Part shown: positions 53,170 to 64,000 of the stretch, piece after piece
Layout: every line of letters begins with the position of its first letter
How positions within the stretch are numbered: position 1 is the stretch's first letter
Assembly (NCBI GenBank): GCA_013339765.2
Contig: CM023456.1
Span: 89,354,797 to 89,418,796, forward strand
DNA from: Haemaphysalis longicornis
Taxonomy: Eukaryota > Arthropoda > Arachnida > Ixodida > Ixodidae
Direction: 5' to 3'
DNA: 64,000 nucleotides
Notes under the pieces: model-generated
Seen by the model: only the letters and a program-made list of their open reading frames with translations
Told to the model about the DNA's origin: nothing
The model's database searches: none
Position numbers and translations under genes: made by a program

Positions 53170-55068
53170 AATTGAGTGGCCCGGCAAGGGTAGTGGGAGA
53201 TGGGGTCTACACTTCCCCTCCCACAAAAAATATGATTACCATACCTCTACCGGTGCACAATAAACCGTTCACAAGAGGTGCTGCCAAACTAACAGATTGC
53301 CCCTCCTTCGCAAAAGACGCCGAGGCCCTTCCACCCATTATGGATGATCTGAATGCCGGGAAGGAGGTACACGAACAAAAATTCAAGCACTACACTCATG
53401 AAGAGACACTTACTGCCGATCACCCAGCAGTCGACGGCCACCAGCTACATATCTGGGAGGCGCCGCAACCTCACCTAACGCTGGAAGCATCAGCGCCACA
53501 ATAAAATACTCAGTAAACCCATTGCCCTCCCCAGTATCCAAGCGAAGTAATATGCCTACATGTGTCATCGGCAGAACTCCCTCTCGCTATGCGACCAACT
53601 CATAGGCACGCTAAGCTCTGAATTTACGTGGCACCTACTTCTCACCTACTTGACAGCACCACCTCTCGTACCCAGAGTAACCACCAAATACAGAGGCTTA
53701 TTCGAAACAGTTCTCTTTACACGAGAAATTCTCTCCACGCAACCCAGACGAACCTCTTTGGCGCGCACGCAACGTACACCTCTCCCCCCACCCAGACCTA
53801 CACCGGCAATCCCATCTCCGCTTCGACGCCCCGTTCACCAAGGAAGAATTACAGGCCATATTAACTAATCTAAAACGTAACACCAAAACTGGCAAAGATT
53901 GCATTACAAACCGCCTCCTTCGTAACCTCGACATCCTTGACCTCGACCCCCTCTTGCAACTGTTCAACACTCACTGGACGAAGGGCACCCTTCCAGAGCA
54001 GTGGCGGCATTCGGAAATTAAATTAATACCAAAACCCTACAACCTGTTTCGCTGACATCGCTACGTCATATCGCCCTTACCTCATGCAGTGGCAAACTGT
54101 TTGAGCGCCTTGTACATCACCGCCTCACCGACTACCTCAAAGCAAAGCATTCATACCCCCTCACAATGTTTAGTTTTCGCACCACACTGTCCGCGCAGGA
54201 CATTATTTTACAACTTAAGGAGCAGGTGCTAGACCATCTCAGCCGGTTCACGCGTCGCACCATCCATGCGCTGGACGCAAAAGGCGTATTTGACAAGGTT
54301 ACTCACCAAGCGATGCTATACAACCTCAACGCTACCCACTGCGGGTCTTCCACCTTCAATTACTTTGCAGGGTTTCTCCGAGAACGCACCCCTACTATTA
54401 AGCTCGAAGTCTAACCTCGCCCATCATCAGAACACCTCCTAAAGGCACACCGCAGGGATCTGTAATATCCCCCTACTTTTCAATATTGCATTACTTGAAC
54501 TACCTACTCTTCTGAACAACATGCCCAACCTGCAGCATGGTATATATGCCGATGACATTTACTTTCTCGGCTACCTCTGGTTCCGGTGGAGAGCAGCAAG
54601 ATGCCGTACAAAAAGCTGTAGCAAAAAACTGTAGCAAAAAGCTGTAGGTAGCTGTAGCACTGTCAACTACCTGCGTCTTAGCGGCCTGACCTGTGAACCT
54701 GCCAAATCAGCCCTTCTCCTCCTGCAGGCGCGACACGTGGCCGCCTTCTTCCTCGCACACCTGGTCCACAACTGTCGATTAAAGGCGAACGTATTCCCTC
54801 GGTGACCACCCTCCGTGTCCTCGGCGTCCCCTTCCATCGGGACGGCGCGGGTACAGCCCCCCTCCCGCAACTCCAGACGAGCATTACTCGACAAACCCAT
54901 TTTATGCGTATAATCCGCAGCCGACATCACAGCCTCACAGAATCGGAAATTTTTCGTCTGATCCAAGCTCTCCTGCTGAGCAAATCACCTATGCCACACC
55001 GTACGTAAATCTTGCACCACAAGAAACCGCAAAAATTGAAGCCGCCCTCATTCGTAAAGCACACAACA
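53170..55068 (+). pseudogene. LINE B ORF2: reverse transcriptase remnant
   Basis: The blocks are FDAPFTKEELQAILTNLKRN then TKTGKDCITNRLLRNLD (about 53822-53935), then FNTHWTKGTLPEQWRHSEIK then LIPKP (about 53963-54035), then HALDAKGVFDKVTHQAMLYN (about 54266-54325, first catalytic Asp), then TPQGSVISP in a shifted frame (about 54440-54475). NMPNLQHGIYADDIYFLGY (about 54519-54575) has the YADD box intact. A short duplication of AAAAAGCTGTAG-like words lies at 54610-54655. Post-RT sequence runs to LIRKAHNT at about 55068, where the CR1/L2-group insertion starts. Numerous frame changes separate these blocks. Confidence 0.75.
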
Positions 55069-55069
55069 C

Positions 55070-57958
55070 ATTTTTCGTTGCGGCAGAAAACGTCGCAAAA
55101 GTGGAGGTGTACTTATAGATATAAAACAAGAATTCATCTGTGTTTCTTTAAATATAACTTCGTTTTTGGAATGCGGATGCGTTTTGCTAAAATGTAAAAG
55201 TACTGACGTAGTAGTTGGTGCCGTTTATCGCCCGCCCGATATGGATAGCGTTTTTTCTGCCGAGTTTAACCGTGTTTGGAGTGAAGTGTATAATCTGTAC
55301 CCAAAGTGCTCACTAAGTATCTTTGGTGATTTCAACTTTCCTAATATCAATTGGCCATCACTGTCAGTCACTTCCAGTGACAAGGAAGCACATTCATTCT
55401 TGCAGACATGCCTTGATTTCACGTTAGCCATTACAGTTAGTGAACCTACACGGCGTGCTGGATCTACCTCTAACATATTACACCTTATTCTAACAAATGA
55501 TCCACACATTTGCTCAGACATAACTCACCTTGATGGACTTTCTGATCACGACATTATCACCGGTGTGATTATTCATACCGCTACTAAAAAAGTTTTCAGT
55601 AAGACAATAGCGTGTTACAACAGAGCAAACTTTGATGCCATTAATTCCGAGTTATCTATTTTCAGCGAACGGTTTCTTGAAAATTACTTAAATCACACTG
55701 TCAACAAAAACTGGGTTCTTTTGAAAGATGCTCTAACTAGTCTCATAAGCAGATTTCTACCTACCATAGGCATAAAAACAAACAACAACACTCCTTGGTT
55801 TCACCGACAGCTTCAACGCCTTAACAATAAAAAGAAAAGATCATACACGTTAGCTTGTAAAGACCGACTTTCAACTTCCTGGCTTAAATACAAAAAATGG
55901 GACAAAGAATACCAGTCTTTACTCAAAACCACCCGTCGTAATTTTTATAACCATGACTTGTCTTCCATGCTTTTGAATAACTCCCGCAAAATTTGGCGTG
56001 TAATTAATTCAAGAAACAATCTTGATATCATCCTTAATGATTCTAATGGCGGAACAATTCCCGAATCTCAGTGTGCACAGCTATTAAACAGCGCCTTCGC
56101 TTCGGTTTTTACTCAGGAAGATACCTGTCCTTCCCCTGCTTTAACTATAAATATATCATCAGGTAGTCCTATGCCAGAAATAATGATTGAAGAAGCCGGT
56201 ATTTACTTAATCTTAAACAAATAAAGACTTCCTCGGCATCCGATAACATGGGCTTCAAGAACAAGCTTCTCAAAAATATATCTTGCAGCATGTCTGTTAT
56301 TTTAACCGCACTTTTGTCACAGTCATTATCTCATGGTTCAATCCCTGAAAACTCGCGTATCGCCAAAGTTGTCCCATTTTTCAAATAAGGCGACCTTACA
56401 TCACCGTTAAAGTACCGACCCCTTTCATTAACTAATACGATCTGTAAACAGATAGAACACATCATTCACTCCCAAATCATCCAATACCTTGAAAAACACA
56501 ACATTATTTACAAATATCAGCACGGTTTTTCGCAGGGGTTACTCATGTGACACACAGCTCGCCGGTTTTACTCATGACTTACACTCATCTCTTGACGCTA
56601 GTAATGAGGTCGACGCAATTTTTCTGGATTTTTCTAAAGCCTTCGACCGTGTTCCTCACCACCGACTTCTACTCAAACTAAGACGTCTTAATATTCATAC
56701 TAATGTTCTTGCATGGATAACAGATTTTCTATCCTCCCGAACTCAGTTTACATCGTTAACAGCTCAAATTCGTCTTTCGTACAGGTAACGTCTGGGGTGC
56801 CCCAGGGCAGTGTTCTTGGCCCTTTGCTCTTTCTAGTTTATAATAATGACTTACCTAACGGCCTAACATCTAGAGTAAGGCTCTTTGCCGATGGCTGCGT
56901 AACATATCGTAACATTTCAAGTGACACTGACCACCAGGCTCTTCAGGCTGATCTTGACACATTAAAGGCATGGTGTTCTGATTGGCTAATGGCTCTTAAC
57001 CTTTCTAAAACAAAGTGCATGTCATTCACCCGTTCCTCAACTAGAATTCTAACTACATATTTCCTGAACAACAATACACTTGAACTTGTTTCTACTTACA
57101 AATACCTTGGAGTGCATTTTCAGTAAAAGTTAAAATGGCATAACCATATTAATCAAACGCTCGCATCTGCCAATCGCACACTAGGCGTAATAAAACATAA
57201 CCAAAAGCAGGCAACATCACACATTAGAAAACTTGCATACCTCACTCTCATTCGCCCTAAAATTGAATACGCATCTGCCATCTGGGATCCAAATCAAGAA
57301 TACATTATACGTGATATTGAATCCCTGCAAAACCGTGGTGTTCGTTTTATTTTTTCTGATTATTCCCCATACGCAAGTGTCACAGCGCTGAAAAATCGCG
57401 CCAAGTTGGCTTCATTATCACTTCGCCGCCGGCATGCTCGCCTAACACTTTTTCATAAACTGTATCATCATGAGCGCCTTCGTGACGATTTTTTTCACTC
57501 ACCCACTGTTACATTTCTACCATTTCTACGGCGCGATCATTCTTGTAAAGTTAAGCGCATCACTTGCCATTCATTTACGTTAGCAAACTCATTCATTCCG
57601 CGCACAATAATAGACTGGAATAACCTATCACAGCACGTTGCCACAGAAGCTCAACTAACAAAATTTCAAGACTTTTTAAAAAATGAAGTGACCTAATTCT
57701 GTTCTTGCTTGCATATATTGAACTTTTTATTTTTTTTAATTTTTTGCTGTGATGTGCTTGCCTTGTAGTTATATGTTTTTGTAGTTTTTTGTTTTAAAAA
57801 TTCTTATTGCTTGTATTTTTTTGCTACGTTTGTAATTTATCATTCTGTTAGCAACCATTCATGTTATGTTCGATGTATGCGCATGCTCCCCCCCTATGTA
57901 ATACCCTCCTACGGAGGGCCTTTAGGGGCACCTGAATACATAAAATAAATAAATAAAT
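55070..57958 (+). mobile_element. CR1/L2-group LINE inserted in LINE B (copy 3, youngest)
   Basis: LINE B reads LIRKAHNT just before, and continues SLPIYTFTDKLLKMG just after, so the insertion point is well bracketed. The inserted copy is 5'-truncated within the endonuclease. Its 3' UTR contains CCCTCCTACGGAGGGCCTTT and ends with AAATAAATAAATAAATAA. Fewer lesions than in the two other copies suggest it is the most recent of the three. No target-site duplication is obvious. Confidence 0.82.
55085..57695 (+). pseudogene. CR1/L2-group ORF2 (endonuclease-RT), copy 3, lightly broken
   Basis: The first frame (to 56224) has GGVLIDIKQEFICVSL, AVYRPPDMDSVFSAEF, FGDFNFPNINWPSLSV and GLSDHDIITGVI (endonuclease Asp and His motifs). 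Next come TPWFHRQLQRLNNKKKRSYT and FASVFTQEDTCPSP. RT follows after a frameshift at about 56218, a Lys-to-stop change at about 56386 (FK, stop, GD), a frameshift in the T-run at about 56526 and another near 56745. RT motifs are EVDAIFLDFSKAFDRVPHHR, TSGVPQGSVLGPLLFLVYNN and LFADGCVTYRN. The last is FADG instead of the catalytic FADD. After a stop at 57124 (LGVHFQ, stop) the C-terminus runs clean to FLKNEVT, stop (57696). Confidence 0.88.
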
Positions 57959-59105
57959 AACAGCTCTCTAGCCTCCCTATTTACACCTTTACGGACAAAC
58001 TGCTCAAGATGGGAATACACAACGTCCTTGGAGAGCTCGTGGAGGCTCAGAGAAACTCAAAACGTCAACGCCTCAGCTTCACGCCAACTGCCATTCCGTT
58101 CTCCGCACGCTCGGCTCCCCTACGCCGCCAAATCAAGATCGACCACAACGTCTCCCAACTACCTTCAAGCACCGTATCCACGTTTCTCCCATACCACGCC
58201 ATATAAATCGCACCTTCAACCGAGGCTGTCGGGAAGCGCGGGTCCGCTATTTTATGAAGGAGCTAGCGGGTTACCCCCAGGTCGGTTATACTGACGTCGC
58301 CTAGGACTCCTGCACTCGACGCATAACTTTGATCCCCCTAAATCACCCCGGCCGAATCTCCACGGCTGCCACTACGCACACCAACAAAATATAGACGGCA
58401 GAAGCTCTGGCAATTGCCTTGGCAGCCACCACCCACGCATAGCATCCGCACATCACTGTAGCCTCCGAGTCACAGAAGACATGCCGCCTCTACCAGGCAG
58501 GTCTAGCTTCACCCCAGGCCATTCCACTCCTCCAGTGTCTACCTGACGAGAACCGCCATTACGATCGTCTGAACTCCAGGACGCTCTGGCCTTCCGTGAA
58601 ATGAAGCGGCCCACGCCGGCGCTCGAGTTCTGTACATCCAGGCATTCTCCATCGATGGTCAACTGATCCCATCACCACGTACAAACCAACAAGACCTCCT
58701 ACAAATTCCTCTTGATAATACGTACAATGCCCTTCTGTCACACTACACCCTTACCCGCCGGGTCTACACCTTTCCACACAACTGCCTAACCAACCAGCAA
58801 GCCATAATCTATCGTCGCCTTCAGACCGGTAACTTTTCCAATCCCTTCATCCTCCACCAGATCGCGCCCACTCTCTACCCCCGTCTATGACAACACTGCG
58901 ACACCGCTCTCACCACATTCCACCTCGTATAGTCCTGTCCCCACTCCCCTTACCCACCCCCTTCCCCATCCCGGAGCAGTGTGAGACTGAGCTGACCAGC
59001 CCGGACCCACCCGCCAGAGGGCCTTGGTTTCTTGGGCCATTGTGTCAGCCCGGTCAAGAGGCATTCTGGACTACGGACGCTTTACCACTACCCTTTTTCC
59101 TTTAA
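57959..59105 (+). pseudogene. LINE B ORF2: post-RT, RNase H and C-terminal remnant
   Basis: SLPIYTFTDKLLKMGIHNVL then GELVEAQRNSKRQRLSFTPT (57970-58085) directly continues the interrupted LINE B post-RT region. The RNase H section reads YTDVA (about 58287), INLHGCHY/ISTAATTHTN (about 58355-58390), TAEALAIALAATTHA (about 58397-58441) and HITVASESQKTCRLYQAGLA (about 58452-58510). VLYIQAFSIDGQLIPSP (about 58630-58675) is in place of the usual GH segment. The C-terminal text has RRLQTGNFSNPFILHQIAPT (about 58812-58875), CDTALTTFHLV and GPLCQPGQEAFWTTDALP (to about 59090). Frame changes and stops are frequent. Confidence 0.7.
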
Positions 59106-59150
59106 CGTTTGCTCCAATAAACGTTTTCTTCTACTACTACTACTACTAGG

Positions 59151-60837
59151 CACCTTAATATCAGCGACGCCGCGAGCAGGAAGTAGAACAAAAGAGAATA
59201 GCAGAAACGGTATTTATAATAATAAAGCCTTGAATGAATCATCACGAATAAGAATAGGCACCCCTCGCACGTAGCAGCTTCAATGATCAACCTCATGAGC
59301 AGAGTGCATGGGGAATTTTTTTTTCTTGTAACAGTCCACTTGTGGCCTAAACTATTGCCTTTTTTAAACCGCTTCTCTTATGGTAAAGGGTGGCACCCAA
59401 AGACACATATTGTGCTAAAAACAGAGCCAACATTATTATATGCATCGGAGAAGGAAAACCAAAATAGGGAAAATAGCATCAAAGAGAGAACCCAGCCCCT
59501 TGGCCAGTTCGGAACTGCGCTGCTACTTATCGAATCAGGGCTGTGGCGGGGGAGGGGGGTTCACCAAATTTTATATGATGTGTTCAAAGCAGTTGCGTGC
59601 TTTTCCTTAATGCTGAATCAGTGTTCTTAGCTGGTTCGGCGCTCCCAAAATATAAGTAAAGCGGGGATGTATTTTACAAGAGTTATTGCTCCGCAACGTA
59701 GTGTTTCGATATAATCACGTTAACGAGACGTAAATAATGTTTTTATAAAGCAGAAGAAATGGTTGGTTAGTCTTGTCCTGATTATGATCTAACCTTTTCT
59801 GCCCTTGTGTCGTTAATTGACCGAACTGCACAAAATATCGGCTGGAGCCTCGGAAACAAAATCGGAACTCCTCGTTTTCTTGGGGAAAAGTCTTCGGGGA
59901 TGCCTGTTGCGATAGACATCATCATTCTTGCGTTTTCGCAGAATTGGACTGTGTGAAAAGTAAGAAGCTGAAGGAAGCAAACCTAAAGGGTGGTGTGTCA
60001 GAATACCGGTAATCTATGTATACTTGCACCACCAGCTTTATTTTCGTGTCTGCGGTATCAGGGTACCGTTGCTTCGAAGAAAACAAGGCATAATTTTTTT
60101 TTCTCTTATAACGCGTACGTTCCCCCACAATACACTTTGTCACTTGATGTTCCCTACCTTCCTCCCGACCTCTCACAGAACAAATAAGGGGCGCGGAACC
60201 CATATGCCAATTCTTTATAATAAAATGCACATGAATATGAAGCTGCCCCTTGTGATAAGCACTCGGGGAACAAGATGCTGTCGATTACAGCCAGGTCTTA
60301 TATTTAAAGGAGCTGGTCAGAAGAGGGAAGTCTTTTTTAAGGAAACAATATGGAATAATATCAATATCTTTAAAATTTTAAAGAAAACGTTTCATTGAAA
60401 AAAAATGTTTCTTGAATTGACGACACGTCGTATTTTCGTAACGCCTCTTGGTTTAAGAGGCAATTGAAGGTATGAGATTTTTCTCAAAACTAGGCAGTGT
60501 GATGGATAATTCGACTGTTGTCGGGAAACGCCATTTACATTGTTTTCGAATGTTGCATAACGTTCTAACGTCATCGAAAATGAACTTTTTTGCGATACAC
60601 AACAGTCGGCTTATCCGAACTTGTATTAATTGTTCTTTATCACGCGTCAGGTCGGCATAACGAGAAATATTACTTTTTTAAGAATTCAATGTGGCCAAGT
60701 TCCCTACTTTTATTTTGTGAAATGTAATTTTTGTGTGTTTACACCGACCAATTACCACCCAACGCTTCTGTGAAGACTAAAAGTTCTATAATATTGTTGG
60801 CGGTATATTCTGCTAGTTTCTACACACCTGTGAGTAT
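59151..60837. other. Unassigned sequence
   Basis: About 1.7 kb between the LINE B tail and the gypsy LTR holds only short frames without known domains. No transposon ends were recognised. It may be the unoccupied host sequence. Confidence 0.4.
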
Positions 60838-61250
60838 TTTCACGAAGTCAAAGACGACGTAGTTATCTGCAAGGAAAACAAGTTAATTGGGGCGAACTTG
60901 TGCTCCCCTAACAACTCAAAGAATACAGAGGCGGCGAAACGGCAGTCAACAAAGTGACGCGTGCAGGTGAGCCCTGGCGATTCGAATGCCGCGGCGTATG
61001 CTCTGCAGGCTTTTATCTTTCGCAAGTGTTTCTGGACCCATCAATTCACATCGAGAACATTGTAGATCACAGAAGATTATTCTGGGCTAGCGACGTTAGG
61101 GCGAAACAGTCTGCTTATCTGAATGTGATAGCCCCTGTGGCATCAAAATAAAGAATGGAAGCTGTGCTTAGCTTGGAACGTAGATAACACAGCTGGGCGT
61201 GTCCCGGCAGTATAAACAAACAATAAATAAACAATACATGGTTCGTGGTA
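60838..61250 (-). repeat. Ty3/gypsy 3' LTR, 413 bp
   Basis: On the minus strand it starts TACCACGAACCATG (family start TGCCGCGAACC) and ends GACTTCGTGAAAA (family end GTGACA). Both termini have therefore drifted from TG...CA. Its middle shares GAACTTGTGCTCCCCTAACA then ACTCAAAGAATACAGAGGCG with the LTR at 14328. Confidence 0.75.
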
Positions 61251-61325
61251 TTACCCCCCCCTCGAGAGTGCATCGACCCGATGCTAAAATAAAATACAGT
61301 ACGAACAAACACGAAAAAAAGTCCG

Positions 61326-62430
61326 TTATCTTGCATAGTAAGGTTTCAAGCGAACCACGTGGACGACTTCGGGCGGCGTGCGTCGTCGTGATGTTCCGGA
61401 ATCGCCATCGAGGATCACCTCGTAGGTAAGTTGGCCGACACGTCGTAGAGTCTGGTAGGGTCCGAAATACCGTCGGAGAAGCTTCTCACTGAGTCCGCGT
61501 CGTCGGATGGGAGTCCAAACCCAAACACGGTCCCCTGGGTGGTACTCGACGTCTCGGCGTCGGAGGTTGTAGCGCCCGGCATCCACCAGCTCCTGGTCCG
61601 TTGTACGAACTCAAGCGAGCTGGCGGGCCTCCTCCGCGCGCTGAAGGTATCTTTGGACGTCCGGGTTGAGGTCATCGTCTTCTACATGCGGAAGCATTGC
61701 GTCAAGCATCGTAGCCGGCAATCTTCCGTAGACAAGCTCGAACCGCGTCATTTGCTTAGTTTCCTGGCTAGCCATGTTGTACGCAAGCGTGACATACGGG
61801 AGCGCTTCGTCCCAAGTCTTATGTTCAACGTCGACGTACATTGACATCATATACGCGATCGTCATGTTCAGACGTTCCCTTAGTCCGTTCGTTTGGGGGT
61901 GGTACGCCGTCGTTCTTCGGTGGTCCGTGTTGCTGTAGCGTAAAATTTCTTGCATAAGCTCCGCAGTGAAGGCCGTTCCGCGGTCCGTGATTAGGACTTT
62001 CAGGGCTCCATGTCGCAGCACAACTTGGTTCATGAAGAACTTCGCGACTTCTTGTGCAGTCCCCCTCGGAAGAGCGGCGGTCTCTGCGTAGCGCGTCATG
62101 TAGTCTGTCGCTACGACAATCCACTTGTTTTGTGATCGTGACGTAGGGAACGGGCCTAGAAGGTCCATTCCGATCTGTTGAAATGGCCTCGACGGGACGG
62201 CGATTGGTTGCAGTATTTCGGCGGGTCTTGTCGGCGGCGTTTTTCGTCACTGGCAGTCACGCCAACTCCGAACGTAGTGGGTGACGTCGGATGTAAGTCG
62301 GGGCCAGAAGTACTTCGCCTTGATTTTTGCAATAGTGCGAGGTGTTCGGAGATGTCCGGAAGACGGGTCATCGTGGCACGCTTCCAAAATTTCGTCACGA
62401 AGGTCTGCGGGGAGGACAAGTAGATGATTC
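61326..62430 (-). pseudogene. Ty3/gypsy integrase, broken
   Basis: The N-terminal zinc-binding segment (62247-62430) reads CHDDPSSGHLRTPRTIAKIK then YFWPRLTSDVTHYVRSWRDC then Q, stop. The HHCC pattern is damaged because the first Cys of the CxxC pair is Trp. A stop follows where CQRRK is usual. The catalytic core (61611-62168) starts MDLLGPFPTSRSQNKWIVVA and keeps TDYMTRY, ITDRGTAFTAEL and TAYHPQTNGLRERLN, so the D, D and E residues are present. After a frame change, the C-terminal part (61326-61586) has YNLRRRDVEYHPGDRVWVWT and EVVHVVRLKPYYAR. The enzyme would integrate element DNA. It is inactive as encoded. Confidence 0.88.
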
Positions 62431-62434
62431 ATTC

Positions 62435-62990
62435 TCGTTCCGGGGCTGAAATTCTTCTTCACGAAGACGGAGTTTTTGAGGGTGAATGCTAATAAGTTCC
62501 TCTTGAACGCCCTAAACGCGGCGACGTTGCGTCCTTCGAGGTAGTCGATTATGACGCGCAGGTCGGGGTCGCCATGCTGCTTGGCGGCTAGGTCGCTCTC
62601 TGTCATGACTCCGAAGAACGCGCTCTCTTCATCGGTGTCTTGTGGTGGTGGGTCGACCGAGGCGCGGGACACGCAGTCGGCGTCGGAGTGTTTCCTGCCG
62701 GATTTGTAGACTATTGAAACGTCGAACTCTTGCAGGCGCTAGCTCCACCGCCCAAGACGGCCAGAGGGGTCCTTCAAATTGGCGAGCCAACACAGCGCAT
62801 GATGGTCTGTCACAACCTTGAACGGTTTGCCATACACATATGGGTGAAATTTTGAGGTGGCCCATATGATAGCCAGGCACTTTTTTTCGGAGGCAGAGTA
62901 GTTTTTTTCCCTCCTTCGACAGACCACGGCTGGCGTAGGCGATTACCTTTTAGCAACCGATTTGCTTTTGGACGAGGACGGAACCCAAAC
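62435..62990 (-). pseudogene. Ty3/gypsy RNase H and connection region, broken
   Basis: The RNase H starts MHTDASDIGLGSVLVQKQIG then C, stop, KVIAYASRGLSKEGKK (about 63020-62900). It continues after frame changes with FHPYVYGKPFKVVTDHHALC then WLANLKDPSGRLGRW (62739-62870) and IVYKSGRKHSDADCVSRASV (about 62715-62650). The linker includes MTESDLAAKQHGDPDLRVII then DYLEGRNV (62500-62605). A nonsense codon and at least two frameshifts lie within it. The domain would degrade the RNA strand during minus-strand synthesis. Confidence 0.82.
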
Positions 62991-64000
62991 CTATATCGCT
63001 GGCATCCGTGTGCATTTCCGTTTCGGCATTTTCGTCGAAATGAGCGCGCACGGGCGCGTTTTGCAGGCGTTGTTGCAGCTCGCAAAATGCTTTTCTTGGG
63101 CGTTTTCCCAGGCTAAAGGGGTGCTATCTTTTGTCAGGCGCGTGAGTGGCTCTGCAATGCGTGCGAAGCTTGCGACGAAGCGCCGGTAGTATGCGCATAG
63201 TCTGAGAAATCTTCGCACGCTCTTTTTGTCTTTCGGTCTTGGGAAGTTCGCTATGGCTGATGTTTTCGCCGGGTCAGGTAGGACTCCCGCGGCGTTGACG
63301 ACGTGTCCCAAAAACTTGAGTTCCTCGTAAGCAAAGCGGCACTTTTCGGGCTTCAGCGTTAACCCCGACGAGCGAATAGCCTCGAGTACAGACTCCAACC
63401 TTGCAAGGTGTTCATCCAAAGTTAGGGCGAATAATACAACGTCGTCAAGGTATACGAGGCAGGTGTGCCACTTCAGGCCAGCTAGCACAGTGTTCATGAC
63501 CCTTTGAAATGTGGCTGGTGCCGTGCACAGCCCAAACGGCATCACCTTGAACTCGTATAGACCGTCCGGGGTTATAAAAGCACTCTTCTCTCGGTCTCTC
63601 TCGTCCACTTCAATTTGCCAGTAGCTGGTCTTCAGCTCCATCGATGAGAAGTACTTCGCGTGGCAGAGGCGGTCGAGGGCGTCGTCGATTCGTGGCAGGG
63701 GGTACACGTCCTTTTTGGTGATTTTGTTCAGTCTCCCGTAGTCAACACAGAACCTTAAAGTGCCGTCTTTTTTCGTTACGAGTACGACCGGCGCAGCCCA
63801 CGGACTTTTAGATGGCTGTATTATGTTGTCGCTGAGCATGTCGTCGACTTGAGTCCAGATGGCTTTCCGCTCGTGGGAAGAGACGCAGTACGGTGACTGT
63901 CGGGTAGGTCGGGCTCCATCTTCGGTTATTATTGGGTGCTTCGCTAGAGGTGTCTGACGTAGTTTCGAGTTCGACGAAAAACACTCGCTGTAGCGACGCA
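62991..64000 (-). pseudogene. Ty3/gypsy reverse transcriptase (open at the window edge)
   Basis: From the right edge the frame is open: LAKHPIITEDGARPTRQSPY then CVSSHERKAIWTQVDDMLSD then NIIQPSKSPWAAPVVLVTKK. RT motifs follow: FCVDYGRLNKITKKDVYPLP, FSSMELKTSYWQIEVDERD, FKVMPFGLCTAPATFQR and CLVYLDDVVLFA (about 63435-63470), then LKFLGHVVNAAGVLPDPAKT and RRFLRLCAYYRRFVASFARI. The YLDD box is intact. The first motif is SSMEL instead of the usual SSMDL, so the first catalytic Asp is Glu. The frame ends at 62991 after leaving the RNase H phase. It lacks a start within the window and would be part of a larger polyprotein. Confidence 0.88.

Larger units (their letters stand above)
50714..59150 (+). 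mobile_element. LINE B, nearly full-length copy interrupted by a CR1/L2-group LINE
   Basis: Starting right after the tail of the preceding fragment, the element runs through a 5' region, ORF1, endonuclease, RT, (insertion at 55070-57958), post-RT, RNase H and C-terminus, and ends at AATAAACGTTTTCTTC then a CTACTACTACTACTA tail. Without the insertion it is about 5.5 kb, full length for I-superfamily LINEs. Pyrimidine- and C-rich composition (many ACC/CTC codons) distinguishes it from the AT-richer CR1/L2-group insertion. Multiple lesions make it inactive. Confidence 0.8.
60838..64000 (-). mobile_element. Ty3/gypsy retrotransposon, 3' LTR and pol, running off the right edge
   Basis: The order on the minus strand is RT (from the window edge), RNase H, integrase, polypurine tract (plus-strand TACCCCCCCCTCGAG, about 61250-61264) and the 3' LTR at 60838-61250. 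The LTR is the same family as 14328-14752. Protease, gag and the 5' LTR would lie beyond 64000. Stops and frameshifts between the pol domains indicate an inactive copy. Confidence 0.88.

Overview
This window looks like nuclear DNA of an arthropod, most likely a hard tick. The indicators are dense, decayed retroelements (RTE, CR1/L2-group and RNase H-carrying LINEs, Ty3/gypsy, Penelope-like), pogo/Tigger DNA transposons with TA target sites, and tRNA-derived SINEs whose heads and tails resemble tick SINEs. There are no operons, ribosome binding sites or densely packed genes. The tick assignment rests on recognised repeat consensus features, not on a search.

Only one clearly intact cellular gene is visible: an uninterrupted 326-residue arylamine N-acetyltransferase (36782-37762, + strand). 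It keeps the Cys-His-Asp catalytic triad, has a TATA box about 110 bp upstream of the ATG and polyadenylation signals about 290 bp after the stop. A CpG-rich stretch near 43.6-44.0 kb may be a second promoter, but no gene could be assigned to it.

Layout. 0-13 kb: foldback/MITE elements, two tail-to-tail pogo/Tigger remnants (4.1-5.8 and 6.1-7.7 kb), an inverted pair of Penelope-like 3' ends (8.1-9.5 kb), and three further TA-flanked MITEs. 14.3-20 kb: a truncated gypsy 3' end joined to an RTE fragment, a TATG microsatellite, a SINE, about 600 bp of TG-rich repeat, a 43-bp-arm hairpin and a cluster of tRNA-like SINEs. 20-24 kb: nothing recognised. 24-31 kb: a degraded but nearly complete RNase H LINE ('LINE A') interrupted by a CR1/L2-group LINE. 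31-34 kb: a second RNase H LINE family ('LINE B') in reverse. 34-36 kb: a reverse SINE and a hairpin that encloses a LINE fragment. 36-38 kb: the N-acetyltransferase gene. 38-44 kb: mostly unassigned, partly GC-rich. 44-49 kb: a gypsy leader and gag cut by a CR1/L2-group LINE carrying both ORFs. 50-59 kb: a LINE B 3' fragment followed head-to-tail by a long LINE B copy, itself interrupted by a comparatively young CR1/L2-group copy (55.1-58.0 kb). 60.8-64 kb: a gypsy 3' LTR and pol on the minus strand, running off the right edge.

The elements do not form a pathway. The region is a layered record of insertions into insertions. No clearly new functional system is demonstrated. The most unusual signals are a recurring short module beginning GGGC-AGTTGG that twice forms near-perfect hairpins (once around a captured LINE reverse-transcriptase fragment), the inverted Penelope-like and Tigger pairs, and the same catalytic-site change (FADD to FADG) in two separate CR1/L2-group copies. 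All boundaries of decayed elements are approximate, and all family calls come from reading motifs, not from database searches.
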